Source: an uncultured Elusimicrobiales bacterium
Lineage (GTDB): Bacteria > Elusimicrobiota > Elusimicrobia > Elusimicrobiales > Elusimicrobiaceae
Direction: 5' to 3'
Length of the DNA: 64,000 nt
NCBI GenBank assembly: GCA_944324645.1
Contig: CALUXB010000003.1
Span: 83,728 to 147,727 of the forward strand
Shown: positions 8,505 through 17,715 of the stretch, piece after piece
Position numbering within the stretch: position 1 is the stretch's first letter
Layout: each line of letters begins with the position of its first letter
Position numbers and translations under genes: made by a program
The notes under the pieces: generated by a model
What the model was told of the DNA's origin: nothing
Seen by the model: the letters and a program-made list of their open reading frames with translations, nothing else
The model's database searches: none

Positions 8505-9629
8505 ATGAAAAAACTGGCAATTGTATTTTTAACCGTATTGATGGCGTGGCCTGTGGCCGCTAAAACGCCGGTCAATTTTATGGTGTCTGAAGACATCAGC
8601 TATGATGACAACATCTATCTGACCAAAGACGATACGGAAGGCTCTATGATCAGCACGACCCGCGTCGGTGCTGACTATGCTTCCAACATCCCGGGCAGCG
8701 GTTTAGAACTTTCTGCCCAGGGCTTGGTTGGTTACAACGCCTATACCAAAGACAGCTCTACCAATAACTATTGGGACGCTTTGGGTGCCGTGCAGCTCAA
8801 AAACGATTGGATGAACATTGGCGATCGTTTTATCTATACCTCTGACCCGGCGAACAGCTCTTTGACCGAACGTGTAGAACGTATTCAGAATATTGGTTAC
8901 GCTGCTTTCAAAACCTCTTCTGAAAAAATGTTTGGTTTGGGTTTGAGCGTAGATGATATTTTTGACCGCTATATGAAAGCGGATTATGATTATCTGAACC
9001 GCAACCGCGTCAACTTGGGTGCGCAGGTTTATTACAACCTCTCTCCCAAAACGAACTTCTTCTTGGAATATGTCTATTCTGACATTCAATACCAAGAAGA
9101 TGACATCAGCGATTCCACCGGCAACAGCGTAGGCTTGGGCGTGAACGGGCAAATTGCTTCTAAAGTAACCGGTACCGCCAAAGTAACCTGGGATATGCGT
9201 GATTATGACCACAGCGTAGAAGGCACCAACAGCTACAACGACCTGTTAGGTTATTATGTGGCTTTGGAATGGCAGCCGACCACGCAGAACACCATCCGCC
9301 TCTCTGGCGAACGCAGAATGGAAGAAACGTTGTACGATGACAACCGCTATTTTGAAGACACCATCGTATCTCTGTATGGGGCTCAGAAGATCTATGACAA
9401 ATGGACCGCTTCCTTGACCTTGTCTTGGGAAAATATGGCCTATCCGTATAGCTCTGCTGGCAACAAGAGAGACGACGACCTCTATACCATCCGCCCGGCT
9501 GTGGACTACCAGTTCAAAGAATGGCTGTCTGCCGGTGTGTGGTATCAGTGGCGCAACCGCGATTCCAACAAAGGTTGGTTTGATTACGACCGCAACCAGT
9601 TTGGTGTCTACGCCAAAGCGATGTTCTAA
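8505..9629 (+). CDS. Outer-membrane beta-barrel protein (putative porin 2-like)
   Basis: 374 residues with a signal peptide (cleavage after VAA). The mature chain consists of alternating amphipathic strands rich in Tyr, Trp, Asp and Asn, and it ends in a C-terminal Phe (AKAMF), the classical barrel-assembly signal. The N-terminal ISYDDNIYLTKDD segment resembles proteins of the 'putative beta-barrel porin 2' group, which often occur beside exopolysaccharide loci. Here the polysaccharide region follows immediately, so a role in polymer export or surface attachment is plausible. The gene is followed directly by a strong terminator. The barrel call is good; the role is inferred from neighbours. 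Confidence 0.8.
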   Translation: MKKLAIVFLTVLMAWPVAAKTPVNFMVSEDISYDDNIYLTKDDTEGSMISTTRVGADYASNIPGSGLELSAQGLVGYNAYTKDSSTNNYWDALGAVQLKNDWMNIGDRFIYTSDPANSSLTERVERIQNIGYAAFKTSSEKMFGLGLSVDDIFDRYMKADYDYLNRNRVNLGAQVYYNLSPKTNFFLEYVYSDIQYQEDDISDSTGNSVGLGVNGQIASKVTGTAKVTWDMRDYDHSVEGTNSYNDLLGYYVALEWQPTTQNTIRLSGERRMEETLYDDNRYFEDTIVSLYGAQKIYDKWTASLTLSWENMAYPYSSAGNKRDDDLYTIRPAVDYQFKEWLSAGVWYQWRNRDSNKGWFDYDRNQFGVYAKAMF

Positions 9630-9649
9630 TTGTGGTTAAAGCCAAATTT

Positions 9650-9676
9650 AACCCCGCCTTCGGGCGGGGTTTTTTA
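9650..9676 (+). terminator. Terminator after the barrel gene
   Basis: AACCCCGCC (9650-9658), TTCG loop, GGCGGGGTT (9663-9671), then TTTTA. Confidence 0.92.
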
Positions 9677-10029
9677 TTGCTTGCAAGGCGGTTGGCAAAT
9701 AGTGTTTATTGGGAGCGTGCCTTTTGGTAAAAGACACGCTTTCATCATTAATGGGGGCTAGTTTCTCCTCTGCGCAATATACAAAAAACCTTTAGTAGGC
9801 AGGGCACTGCAGAAGCAAAAATGAAAAATAAAAATCTTTTAATAGGGAAAGCCGCACGTAATGGCGTTGCCGAAGAGAAGTCTTTTAAATGAAAAAGGAA
9901 ACCTAGCCGCGGTAAAATTTTGCAGCTGCTATAAGGAAAGAAATTTATATGAACAAGGAGAAATAAAAACACACATCACATCTTATGTTTGCGTGCAATC
10001 AGCTCTTCAAAAGACTGTTTGCTTGAAGA
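9677..10029. other. Intergenic stretch without a recognisable gene
   Basis: The region lies between two convergent genes. I see only an imperfect hairpin near 9714-9740 (AGCGTG ... ACACGCT) and A/T-rich sequence with tiny open frames. Nothing indicates coding or a known RNA. Confidence 0.6.
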
Positions 10030-11052
10030 CTATTTACTGCGCAGCACAAGAACCTGGAAAGGGGACATTAGCGGCGTTTTTTGGTGTCCGTACAAGGATT
10101 TATATTTTTTCTGCAAAAATTCAGCAGGGAGCGGTTGTTGCTGCGCTGAGGTATTTAATAAAACCGTATAAAGCCGGTTTCTATATTTCCACGTCTTGGC
10201 CAAATACGGCAAAGAAAGAACAGCCGGAGTAGAAACCACCGTACCTTTTTCCAACACCGGAGCAAAGCGGGCTATTTCCCGGCTGACAGCGCTGAGCCGC
10301 TGCCACCAATCCGGCTGTGCCTGTGGCATAGGCACGCCTTCTACTGTAAAAATAAAATAAAACAAGCCACTCACTCCGTTCACTATGCCGTGATAAGACA
10401 TAAAACGGAGTTCTTGCTCTGTAGGAAAGCGTCCAATTCGGTCATTATCCGGACGGTATTGTTTATATTCTTTCCAATTAAACGCCTGTACTACGCCCCA
10501 AAGCGGGTTTTGCGCTGCACCGTGCGCCACCATACCGCGCCGTGCTAATGCCAGCTGATCACCAAAGGAAGTCAGCGGCAAATGAGGTACCGGGTACCAG
10601 TCCACCATCAAAATATCCGGCAAATCGTAGAAAGGGATGGCAGTTTTTCCTTGGCCAATGACTAAGGCCGTTTGATGTTGAGGAAAAGCGTTTTTGGCGG
10701 CGTTATAGGCTTGTAATACGCGGGCGCGGCTCCAGCGGGCTACGTCTGGCTCGTCCACTAAATACCAAGCCAAAATGGGCCAGTTTTGCGCTGCTTTTTC
10801 ATAGGAGGACCCAATGACTTTGTTGGGGTAAAAAACAACTTGCAAACCCTGTTTTTGGGCTTCTTGAGCTAGGGCAGCCAGGATTTCCGGCTCGTGGCGA
10901 TAGGTTTGAATGCAGTTAAACCCCGCTTTTTTTACAGTTTTTAAATCAGCCGGGTTATTTACCCCGTACATACACCGCACAAAATCCGCTGCTCCCAACG
11001 GCATTGTAAGAACAGCAAAAAGCAGCAAGCAGAATAGGTTACGAGGCCACAT
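10030..11052 (-). CDS. Exported TIM-barrel glycoside-hydrolase-like protein
   Basis: 340 residues with a signal peptide (MWPRNLFCLLLFAVLTMPLGAA). The mature part reads like a (beta/alpha)8 barrel: GFNCIQTYRHEPEIL, VVFYPNKVIG, WYLVDEPDVARWS, ILMVDWYPVPH and a late RFMSYHGIVNGVSGLFYFIF segment. The Glu of VDEPD and the Asp of MVDWYP are candidate catalytic acids, as in beta-glycosidase-type barrels, but I cannot name the family. The start overlaps the end of the priming transferase gene by 14 bases, so it is translationally linked to polysaccharide synthesis. A role in trimming or modifying the polymer in the periplasm is inferred. Confidence 0.65.
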   Translation of the reverse strand: MWPRNLFCLLLFAVLTMPLGAADFVRCMYGVNNPADLKTVKKAGFNCIQTYRHEPEILAALAQEAQKQGLQVVFYPNKVIGSSYEKAAQNWPILAWYLVDEPDVARWSRARVLQAYNAAKNAFPQHQTALVIGQGKTAIPFYDLPDILMVDWYPVPHLPLTSFGDQLALARRGMVAHGAAQNPLWGVVQAFNWKEYKQYRPDNDRIGRFPTEQELRFMSYHGIVNGVSGLFYFIFTVEGVPMPQAQPDWWQRLSAVSREIARFAPVLEKGTVVSTPAVLSLPYLAKTWKYRNRLYTVLLNTSAQQQPLPAEFLQKKYKSLYGHQKTPLMSPFQVLVLRSK

Positions 11053-12379
11053 TGGAATCCTTGATAAACATTCTCAGGCCGGTTTTAACCAAAATTTCCA
11101 AATCCAGCCAAATAGAGCGGTTTTTAATATACCACACATCGTAGGAAAAACGGGTAAAAGCCCCTTCAAAAGATTGGTTTTCAATATTTTCCGGTTTTCC
11201 GTTGCGGAAGTTGACATAGGTGAGCGGTGCTTTAAAATTGAGTTGGGCCCAACCGGTAATGCCTGGTTTTACAATGGTGCGTATGGCGTGATTGGGGATA
11301 TACTGATTTAAAAAATCGTGCTCTTGGCTCCAAATAGGCCGGGGCCCTACTAAAGAAATATCTCCTTTGAGTACATTGATAATTTGCGGAATTTCATCTA
11401 ATCTAAAACGCCGCAACCAATTTCCGGTGAGGGTAACTTCTTCTTTATCCGATTCTTGGTTTTGTTGTTTAATGGTGCGAAACTTATAAATCGTGATGAT
11501 TTTGCCCATATATCCCACACGTTTTTGGGTAAAAATGGGCTCCTCTCGGTCCAAACATTTAATTGCCAGCCACAGAATAGCCCCTATAGGAGCCAAAAAA
11601 GGAAGCATTACGACAGCCAAAGCCAAGTCTAAGGTGCGTTTGAGCATATTATAGGTGGTACTTTCGCGGCGGTTGCCTATGCCACGTAGCAACCACATAC
11701 CGTCGTTAATGCTTTCGCGGGAAACGCGGCGGAAAATTTGTTCAAAAATATTAAAATCAGTATCTACGCAAGCCCCTTTGGCTATAAATTTTTCGGAAAT
11801 TATATTCCAGGCTAACGGATTTTCAGAGAACAATTTGCTGCCCACTACGACAAAATCCAAATTGCGCAAGGAATAATTTTTATCTGCCTGCGGCTCTGCT
11901 TCTTGTGCGCGGACTGCAAAACCGTTGGAAGAGGCGGCTTCTGCTGCTATTTCGTCTAATGTGGCACTGTTACCAAACAAGAGTAAGTTGATTCTGGAAA
12001 AATCCAACTGGAAATAAGACTTGCGCACCCAATAGATATAGATAAAATAAAACAATAACACCGCCATTAAGATGGCTTTGGGTGTGAGCAGAGGCAAACG
12101 ACCGGATAAGAAATAAAAGAAACAAACCGATAAAAAGGTAGAAAGCAAGAAAGCCAACCCTAATGATTTATAACTGATAAATCGTTTGCGTAAGGATTTA
12201 ACATCGTAGAAAGAAAAAAGCCATAAGGCGAAGGTGCAGAAGGCAAAAACAAAAAGGAACACTTTACAATTGTTGACATAGACTAGCCAGTTTATTTCCA
12301 AACGGCGCACTGCCACGGCTATAAACAGAATGGTAAAAAAAGCAATAAAATCCAGTAAAAAGAAAAAACGGCGTTTCAT
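11039..12379 (-). CDS. Undecaprenyl-phosphate sugar-1-phosphate transferase (WbaP/EpsE-like)
   Basis: 446 residues from the ATG at 12379. The N-terminal half has four hydrophobic helices and a degenerate CoA-binding-like domain. The C-terminal ~200 residues are a bacterial sugar transferase domain: KRTLDLALAVVMLPFLAPIGAILWLAIK, PIFTQKRVGYMGKIITIYKFRT, and LRRFRLDEIPQIINVLKGDISLVGPRP. Such enzymes place the first sugar-phosphate on the lipid carrier in the inner membrane. The ATG overlaps the epimerase stop as ATGA, which fixes the start although the frame is open 7 codons further. The sugar specificity is not evident. Confidence 0.92.
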   Translation of the reverse strand: MKRRFFFLLDFIAFFTILFIAVAVRRLEINWLVYVNNCKVFLFVFAFCTFALWLFSFYDVKSLRKRFISYKSLGLAFLLSTFLSVCFFYFLSGRLPLLTPKAILMAVLLFYFIYIYWVRKSYFQLDFSRINLLLFGNSATLDEIAAEAASSNGFAVRAQEAEPQADKNYSLRNLDFVVVGSKLFSENPLAWNIISEKFIAKGACVDTDFNIFEQIFRRVSRESINDGMWLLRGIGNRRESTTYNMLKRTLDLALAVVMLPFLAPIGAILWLAIKCLDREEPIFTQKRVGYMGKIITIYKFRTIKQQNQESDKEEVTLTGNWLRRFRLDEIPQIINVLKGDISLVGPRPIWSQEHDFLNQYIPNHAIRTIVKPGITGWAQLNFKAPLTYVNFRNGKPENIENQSFEGAFTRFSYDVWYIKNRSIWLDLEILVKTGLRMFIKDSNVAS

Positions 12380-13329
12380 ACCGGTTCTGTCCCCTGCCAC
12401 ATTTGCTTTAAGCCTTCTTCCAAAGAGACAGCCGGGACATAGCCTTGGCTGGCTAATTTAGAAATATCGGCCGAGGAGAGTTTGACGTCTCCTGCCCGTT
12501 TGGGGCGAAACACCCGCTCCAGCGGCCGGCCGGCTATTTTTTCTATAATGTCAGCCAATTGTAAGAGGGAATATGTTTTGCCGCTGGCTACATTGTAGAT
12601 TTCCCCGGGTTGGGCTTTAAGCGCTGCTATGAGGTTGGCTTGCACCACATCGCTTACGTGCACGAAGTCGCGGCTTTGCTGCCCATCCCAATCAATACCC
12701 AAAGGTCCCCCTTGGCGGGCCAGCTGCATAAATTTGGCGATAACGGCGGCATAGGCGGAGTTGGGGTTTTGTCCGTTTCCAAATACATTAAAATAACGCA
12801 GGGCAATGGCTTGCAGCCCGTATAGGCGGAAATACATTTGGCAAAGTTCAGCTCCCATTTGTTTAGAGAGCGCATAGGGGGATTGGCAATCTACCGGGCT
12901 GGTTTCTTTATAAGGCAAATCTTTTCCGTTTCCATATACAGCGCTGGAAGAGGCAAATACCACCCGCTTCACTTGGGCTTGGCGCGCTTCTTCCAATACA
13001 TTAGCCGTTCCTTGTACGTTAATATCCATTGTTTCCAATGGCTTTTCCATAGATTCTGCCACGGATACCAAGGCGGCGTGGTGCAGCACATAATCTGCCC
13101 CGGCCATAGCCTGGCGCAAAATCTGTTTATCGCGGATATCCCCGGTAAAAAGCTGTATTTTGTCTTCTAAGCTGGCCAAATTTTCCGCCCGCCCAGATGA
13201 AAAATTATCCAGCACACGTACGGTCTGGCCTTGCCGGACCAGCTCTTTTGCCAAATGAGAGCCAATAAACCCGGCCCCACCGGTAATTAACCAAGTTTGC
13301 TTTGAAGCGAGCAGTTTTTTTCCTTCCAT
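12376..13329 (-). CDS. NAD-dependent UDP-hexose 4-epimerase (short-chain dehydrogenase type)
   Basis: 317 residues. The Rossmann motif GGAGFIGSHL (residues ~17-26), DNFSSGR, the catalytic SSS...YALSK (Ser plus YxxxK), and the LRYFNVFG and RDFVHVSDVV segments are typical of the GalE/WbpP group. The product probably interconverts UDP-GlcNAc/UDP-GalNAc or UDP-Glc/UDP-Gal for the adjacent priming transferase. It would also feed UDP-Gal to the UDP-galactopyranose mutase at 21416. On the minus strand a TATAAT lies at 13338-13343, placing the predicted transcript start next to the ATG, and no ribosome site is visible. Confidence 0.88.
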   Translation of the reverse strand: MEGKKLLASKQTWLITGGAGFIGSHLAKELVRQGQTVRVLDNFSSGRAENLASLEDKIQLFTGDIRDKQILRQAMAGADYVLHHAALVSVAESMEKPLETMDINVQGTANVLEEARQAQVKRVVFASSSAVYGNGKDLPYKETSPVDCQSPYALSKQMGAELCQMYFRLYGLQAIALRYFNVFGNGQNPNSAYAAVIAKFMQLARQGGPLGIDWDGQQSRDFVHVSDVVQANLIAALKAQPGEIYNVASGKTYSLLQLADIIEKIAGRPLERVFRPKRAGDVKLSSADISKLASQGYVPAVSLEEGLKQMWQGTEPV

Positions 13330-13409
13330 ATATTTAAATTATACTAAATTCCGTTTGGCATTTGAGGTCTTAGGCCGTGTTTGGCGGCTATATGACTGAG
13401 TGTGTAAAA

Positions 13410-13418
13410 TGGTATAAT
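13410..13418 (+). promoter_or_regulatory. Extended -10 promoter of the polysaccharide operon
   Basis: TGGTATAAT, a perfect TGn plus TATAAT. The predicted start near 13425 leaves a leader of about 11 bases to the ATG at 13436. No convincing -35 or ribosome site is seen. Confidence 0.6.
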
Positions 13419-13435
13419 TTAAACTGGTTATCTAT

Positions 13436-14281
13436 ATGAATGCAATAAACCCTTCTTTTTCTGTTTTGATGTCTGTTTATGCCAAAGACCAGCCTGTTTG
13501 GGTGGCTGCCGCTTTAGACAGCGTTTTGACTAATACCGTATGCCCCGCGGAAGTGGTGGTTGTGGTGGACGGGCCTATACCTGAAGATCTGCAAGAAGTG
13601 TTATCTCGTTATGCGCGCCAGTATGCGCAAATCAAGTTGTTTCCTCTGGAAACAAACAAAGGGCTGGGGCTGGCTTTGCAAATAGGGCTACAACAATGTT
13701 CCTATGAACTGGTGGCTCGTATGGATGCAGATGATATCTCTCTACCGGACCGCTTTGAAAAGCAGCTGGCCCAGTTTGCCAAAGAGCCTAATTTAGCTGT
13801 TTTAGGGGGAACTATTGAAGAGGTGGAGGCCCAGTCCTTACAATCGGTTGCCATACGTCGGCTTCCTTATACAGACGCCGGATGTAAAAAGTTTTTAAAA
13901 ACCCGCTGTCCGTTTAATCATATGACGGTGATGTTTAAAAAGAGTCTTATTTTGCAAGCGGGCAATTATCAGTCTTTTCATTTGATGGAAGATTATTATT
14001 TGTGGGTGCGTTGCGCCGCAAAAGGATATGTTTTTGGCAATTTGCCCGATATTGTGCTTAGAGCCCGCGTTAATGCGGCGATGTATGGCCGCCGCGGCGG
14101 CTGGAAGTATTTTAAGAGCAATTTAGCTCTGCAAAATGAAATGTTAAAACGCGGCATTATTTCTTTCCCGTATTATCTTTTTAATATTTTAATACGTTTT
14201 AGTGTACAGGTATTAATGCCCCCAAGCGTTAGACAATGGTTGTACCAAAGCATTTTACGTGCCAAGAGGATGGATGTATAA
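13436..14281 (+). CDS. Family 2 glycosyltransferase (AmsE-like)
   Basis: 281 residues with the GT-A fold. FSVLMSVYAKDQ starts the nucleotide-binding region, VVVVDGP follows, and MDADDISLPDRFEKQ contains the DxD metal site. VLGGTIEE and CPFNHMTVMFKK match AmsE/WcaA-type enzymes that add sugars to capsule or exopolysaccharide repeats. It is the first gene of a plus-strand operon of ten genes. The sugar donor and acceptor cannot be read from the sequence. Confidence 0.87.
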   Translation: MNAINPSFSVLMSVYAKDQPVWVAAALDSVLTNTVCPAEVVVVVDGPIPEDLQEVLSRYARQYAQIKLFPLETNKGLGLALQIGLQQCSYELVARMDADDISLPDRFEKQLAQFAKEPNLAVLGGTIEEVEAQSLQSVAIRRLPYTDAGCKKFLKTRCPFNHMTVMFKKSLILQAGNYQSFHLMEDYYLWVRCAAKGYVFGNLPDIVLRARVNAAMYGRRGGWKYFKSNLALQNEMLKRGIISFPYYLFNILIRFSVQVLMPPSVRQWLYQSILRAKRMDV

Positions 14282-15398
14282 ACCTATGACCCAACCTGCA
14301 CCGGAACGGATTTTGCATATTTTGCAAAGTTTAAGTTGCAATAGCGGAATAAGCAGCGTAGTGCTGAATTGGCACCGCCATATAGATAAATCGCGCTTTC
14401 AATTTGATTATTTGCTTTTTGCAGATTGCCCTGCGTATGAAAGCCTAGAGAAAGAGGCCTATGCCTTAGGAGGGCAGGTGTATCAAGTACCCTACCCAGG
14501 GTTACTCCACGCTTGGCGTTTTGTACAAAGAGTGCAGGGTTTTTTTAAACAGCACCCTTATCGGATTATCCATTCCCATATTACCCACCTAAATTGCGTG
14601 TACTATCCTATTGCCAAGCTGTATGGAACAAAGGAAATCATACAACACGCTCACAGTACTAGATGGAGCACCCGGCTTGGGGCAGCCATACGTAATTATA
14701 TGCTGCTGCATAGTGTATGGAGGTACATAGACCACTCGTTGGCTTGCTCAGAGGCGGCGGGTCGTTTTATGTTTGGGAAAAATTATACTGTCCTTTTGAA
14801 TGGTATAGACCGGCAACAGTTTTCTTTTGATGCCAATATGCGGGAAAACATACGTAAGGAATTGGGGTTGACGGATAAGTTTGTAATAGGGCACGTGGGC
14901 CGCTTTACCAGGGAAAAAAATCATACGTTTTTGTTGGAGTGTTTTGCCAATGTTGCTAAAAAAAGAGAGGATGCATTTCTTTTGCTCGTGGGGGACGGCC
15001 CCCTCTTGCCGGAAATTCAACGCCGAGCGTGCGGTTTGAATTTGCAGGATAAAGTGAAATTTTTGGGCTTACAGACTGCGTGCTCCCGCTTTTATCAGGC
15101 GATGGACTTGTTTGTCCTCCCGTCCACGCAGGAAGGACTGCCTGTGGCCGGGCTGGAAGCCCAATCCGTCGGTTTGCCCTGTCTGTTTTCAGATGCGATT
15201 ACCGCAGAGGCTTTGTGTGGAAAAACCCGGGTTATGCCCCTGGCAGCAGGTCCTCTCAGTTGGGCGAAAGCCATTATATCTTGGCCAAAAATTGCCGAGG
15301 AAACAGAAAACAGAGGCAGCATAGAGCAGTTTGATGTGCGGCAAACTACGCGGCAATTAGAGCAGTTTTATTTGAGTTTATTTCCATTGAAAAAATAA
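14274..15398 (+). CDS. Family 4 glycosyltransferase (EpsF-like)
   Basis: About 374 residues with a GT-B fold. ILHILQSLSCNSGISSVVLNW is the glycine-containing N-terminal loop. The C-terminal donor site is seen in IGHVGRFTREKNH and LFVLPSTQEGLPVAGLEAQSVGLP (the E-x7-E motif of GT4 enzymes). I chose the ATG at 14274, three bases after AGGA. The ATG at 14286, which avoids overlap with the previous gene, and the GTG at 14259 are alternatives. It probably transfers one sugar of the repeat unit at the cytoplasmic membrane face. Confidence 0.87.
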   Translation: MYKPMTQPAPERILHILQSLSCNSGISSVVLNWHRHIDKSRFQFDYLLFADCPAYESLEKEAYALGGQVYQVPYPGLLHAWRFVQRVQGFFKQHPYRIIHSHITHLNCVYYPIAKLYGTKEIIQHAHSTRWSTRLGAAIRNYMLLHSVWRYIDHSLACSEAAGRFMFGKNYTVLLNGIDRQQFSFDANMRENIRKELGLTDKFVIGHVGRFTREKNHTFLLECFANVAKKREDAFLLLVGDGPLLPEIQRRACGLNLQDKVKFLGLQTACSRFYQAMDLFVLPSTQEGLPVAGLEAQSVGLPCLFSDAITAEALCGKTRVMPLAAGPLSWAKAIISWPKIAEETENRGSIEQFDVRQTTRQLEQFYLSLFPLKK

Positions 15399-15454
15399 TT
15401 TGACGCTGGGCTGGAACCACTGCGTTGTAAAAGAAAAAAGAAGAGAGAAATGAT

Positions 15455-16531
15455 ATGGTAGAAATTTGGCAGTTTTATTTTCTGTTGGCTTTGCTCTTTC
15501 TGCAAGGGTTGCTGTGTCTTGTTAATAAAAAAGGACTCTTCTTGGGGATTTGTTTCGGAGAATTGTTTTTAATTGCCGGGTTGCGTGCCTGGACCATAGG
15601 AAACGATACCATACAGTACGTATCTGCTTTTCGGTTGATAGCGGATAAAGTGGATGTGTCCCAATTTTATATGGAAAAAGGCTATATTTTGTTTAATTCC
15701 CTTGTAAGCGAAATAACGGGTAATCCCCAAGGTTTGTTGATTGTCTCTTCCTTTTTTATTATGGCTTGTTGGTACTTTTTTATTCGTAAATACAGCACTT
15801 CCATCTTTTTGAGTGTGCTTTTGTTTGTTCTTCTTTGTTTTTCATCTACACTTAGCGCAATAAGACAAGAAATGGCATTAGGTTTTGTGCTGCTCTCCTT
15901 GCCTTTCCTGCAGCAACGCAAATTACTGCCTTTTTTAATGTGTGTGCTAATTGCAACAACTTTCCATATGACGGCTATGATTGCATTGATTATGTATCCT
16001 CTTTATTTTTGGAAATATAATTTGCGCAATATATTGTTAATTTTGTTGGGAAGTGTAGTGTGTTTGGTTTTTTTAGCGCCTCTGTTATACCAAATAGTGG
16101 ATATGTTGGGAGGCCGGTATGGCGGTTACTTTGGCAATCGCTTGTTGCAGGAACAAATAAAAGATGCTTCTATATGGAAGACGTTGATTCATTTTACCGT
16201 TGCTTTTTTCTGTATTTTTTCCTACCAGCGGTTTGCTGCCCGGGCCAAGAATATGGCCAGCCCTTTACCGGTTCCTTTTCTTTTGCTAATGGTGTTAATT
16301 GGTGCGTGTATTCAAATGATTTCCATACGTGGTTCTGTATTGGAAAGAATAGCGCAATACTTCTTTCCCTTTGAAGTTATTGCTTTGCCGTTTTGTATGA
16401 AGCTATATCCGGCGAAAATCCAACCGATAATTATGTCTATTGTCTTAGGCGCTTTTATCTCTTATGCCAGTATGGTATTCATTTTCCGGCCGGAGTGGAA
16501 TCATTTGTTTCCGTATGAATTTTGTTTTTGA
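15455..16531 (+). CDS. EpsG-family polysaccharide polymerase
   Basis: 358 residues, almost entirely membrane helices (about 10). Near residue 48 GNDTIQY followed by F matches the (G)xDTxxYxxxF motif of the EpsG family, and SAIRQEMALGFVLLS is the second conserved segment. EpsG-type proteins are considered Wzy-like polymerases of Wzx/Wzy exopolysaccharide systems. Its place between two GT4 genes fits that role. A second Wzy/ligase-type protein is encoded at 27451, so which one polymerises is open. Confidence 0.78.
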   Translation: MVEIWQFYFLLALLFLQGLLCLVNKKGLFLGICFGELFLIAGLRAWTIGNDTIQYVSAFRLIADKVDVSQFYMEKGYILFNSLVSEITGNPQGLLIVSSFFIMACWYFFIRKYSTSIFLSVLLFVLLCFSSTLSAIRQEMALGFVLLSLPFLQQRKLLPFLMCVLIATTFHMTAMIALIMYPLYFWKYNLRNILLILLGSVVCLVFLAPLLYQIVDMLGGRYGGYFGNRLLQEQIKDASIWKTLIHFTVAFFCIFSYQRFAARAKNMASPLPVPFLLLMVLIGACIQMISIRGSVLERIAQYFFPFEVIALPFCMKLYPAKIQPIIMSIVLGAFISYASMVFIFRPEWNHLFPYEFCF

Positions 16532-16556
16532 GATGTGCCTTGAATAAAAATTTTAT

Positions 16557-17711
16557 ATGAACGAAAACACCCATAAACGAGCTAACTCTAAGATCAAAGT
16601 TTTACATACATTGGCTACTATTGAATCCGGCGGGATTGAAATGTATGTGCATAATCTATATCAGGGGATAGACCAAAATCGGTTTGCTTTTGATATTAGT
16701 GTGGAGTTCTTACAAAACCCGAGCGGCTTTTTAGTTCAGGAACTATCTAACAAGGGCGTTTCTGTGATTGTTTTTCCAAAAGCAACCAAATCGCTGTGGG
16801 GATATATTCGCAATTTGTCTGCTATTATTCGGCAACACGGCCCGTATGATGTGATTGAGGCCCCCTGCCATTTCTTTAATGGAATTATTTTGGCCGTTGC
16901 CTGGTGGCACAAAATTCCGGTGCGTATTTCTCATTCCCACAACACAGAAGACCATAAACCCTTAACTTTGAAACGCAGAATATACCGCTTTGTAATGAGC
17001 CAATTCATTTCCTGGTTTGCTACGCATAAAGTGGCCTGTTCAAAAATGGCCGGGCAAGCCTTGTATGGGCGGGGAAAATTTTGCGTGGTAAATAACCCTA
17101 TTCTAGTGGAGAGATTTGCCTTTTCAGAGGACACCCGCTCCCAAACAAGAAAAAAGCTAAATGTTAAGGAAAATGAGTTTTTAGTAGGACATATAGGCCG
17201 GTATGATACGCAAAAAAATCACAAATTTCTAATAGAAATTTTTAGGGAAATCGCCCGCTTGGACAAAAACAGCAAATTTTTATCGGTCGGTTGGAAAACG
17301 AATCCAGCGATGGAAAAGATTTTTGATTCTTATGTTGCCAAAGCCAAAGAATATAAAATAGAGAGCCGAATGATTCTTCTGGGGCCAACGCAAGATGTGG
17401 CTTCTTTATACAATGCGATGGATTGTTTCGTTCTGCCCAGCCTGTATGAAGGGCTGGGAATGGTGGCAATAGAAGCCCAAGCGTGCAATTTGCCTTGTGT
17501 ATTAAACGAGGCTTTGCCCCAAGAGGCTTTTGCCGGCAAAGCACAGGCTTGCTCTTTGCAGCAACCGCCCATACAGTGGGCGGAGGCTGTTTTGTCAACT
17601 AAAACAGCCAAGAGAGAGGGACCTTGCCCGCGGCAAGTCTACTCTTTTTCATACCAAAATGTAGCCAAAGAGATGGAAAAAATTTATGCCAGTTGCAAAC
17701 GGGAAAAATAA
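16557..17711 (+). CDS. Family 4 glycosyltransferase
   Basis: 384 residues with a GT-B fold. KVLHTLATIESGGIEMYVHNLY is the N-terminal glycine loop and ISHSHNTEDHK sits in the acceptor lobe. VGHIGRYDTQKNHKFLIEIF and FVLPSLYEGLGMVAIEAQACNLP form the donor site with the E-x7-E motif. It resembles the protein encoded at 14274 (EpsF group), so the two may be old paralogs. The last codons are followed after 4 bases by the pyruvyltransferase ATG. Confidence 0.88.
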   Translation: MNENTHKRANSKIKVLHTLATIESGGIEMYVHNLYQGIDQNRFAFDISVEFLQNPSGFLVQELSNKGVSVIVFPKATKSLWGYIRNLSAIIRQHGPYDVIEAPCHFFNGIILAVAWWHKIPVRISHSHNTEDHKPLTLKRRIYRFVMSQFISWFATHKVACSKMAGQALYGRGKFCVVNNPILVERFAFSEDTRSQTRKKLNVKENEFLVGHIGRYDTQKNHKFLIEIFREIARLDKNSKFLSVGWKTNPAMEKIFDSYVAKAKEYKIESRMILLGPTQDVASLYNAMDCFVLPSLYEGLGMVAIEAQACNLPCVLNEALPQEAFAGKAQACSLQQPPIQWAEAVLSTKTAKREGPCPRQVYSFSYQNVAKEMEKIYASCKREK

Positions 17712-17715
17712 AGCG

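Noticed and set aside
9677..10029. Short open frames starting with ATG after purine-rich runs.
   Set aside because: They are tiny, end within a few codons or have no typical composition, and lie between converging genes.
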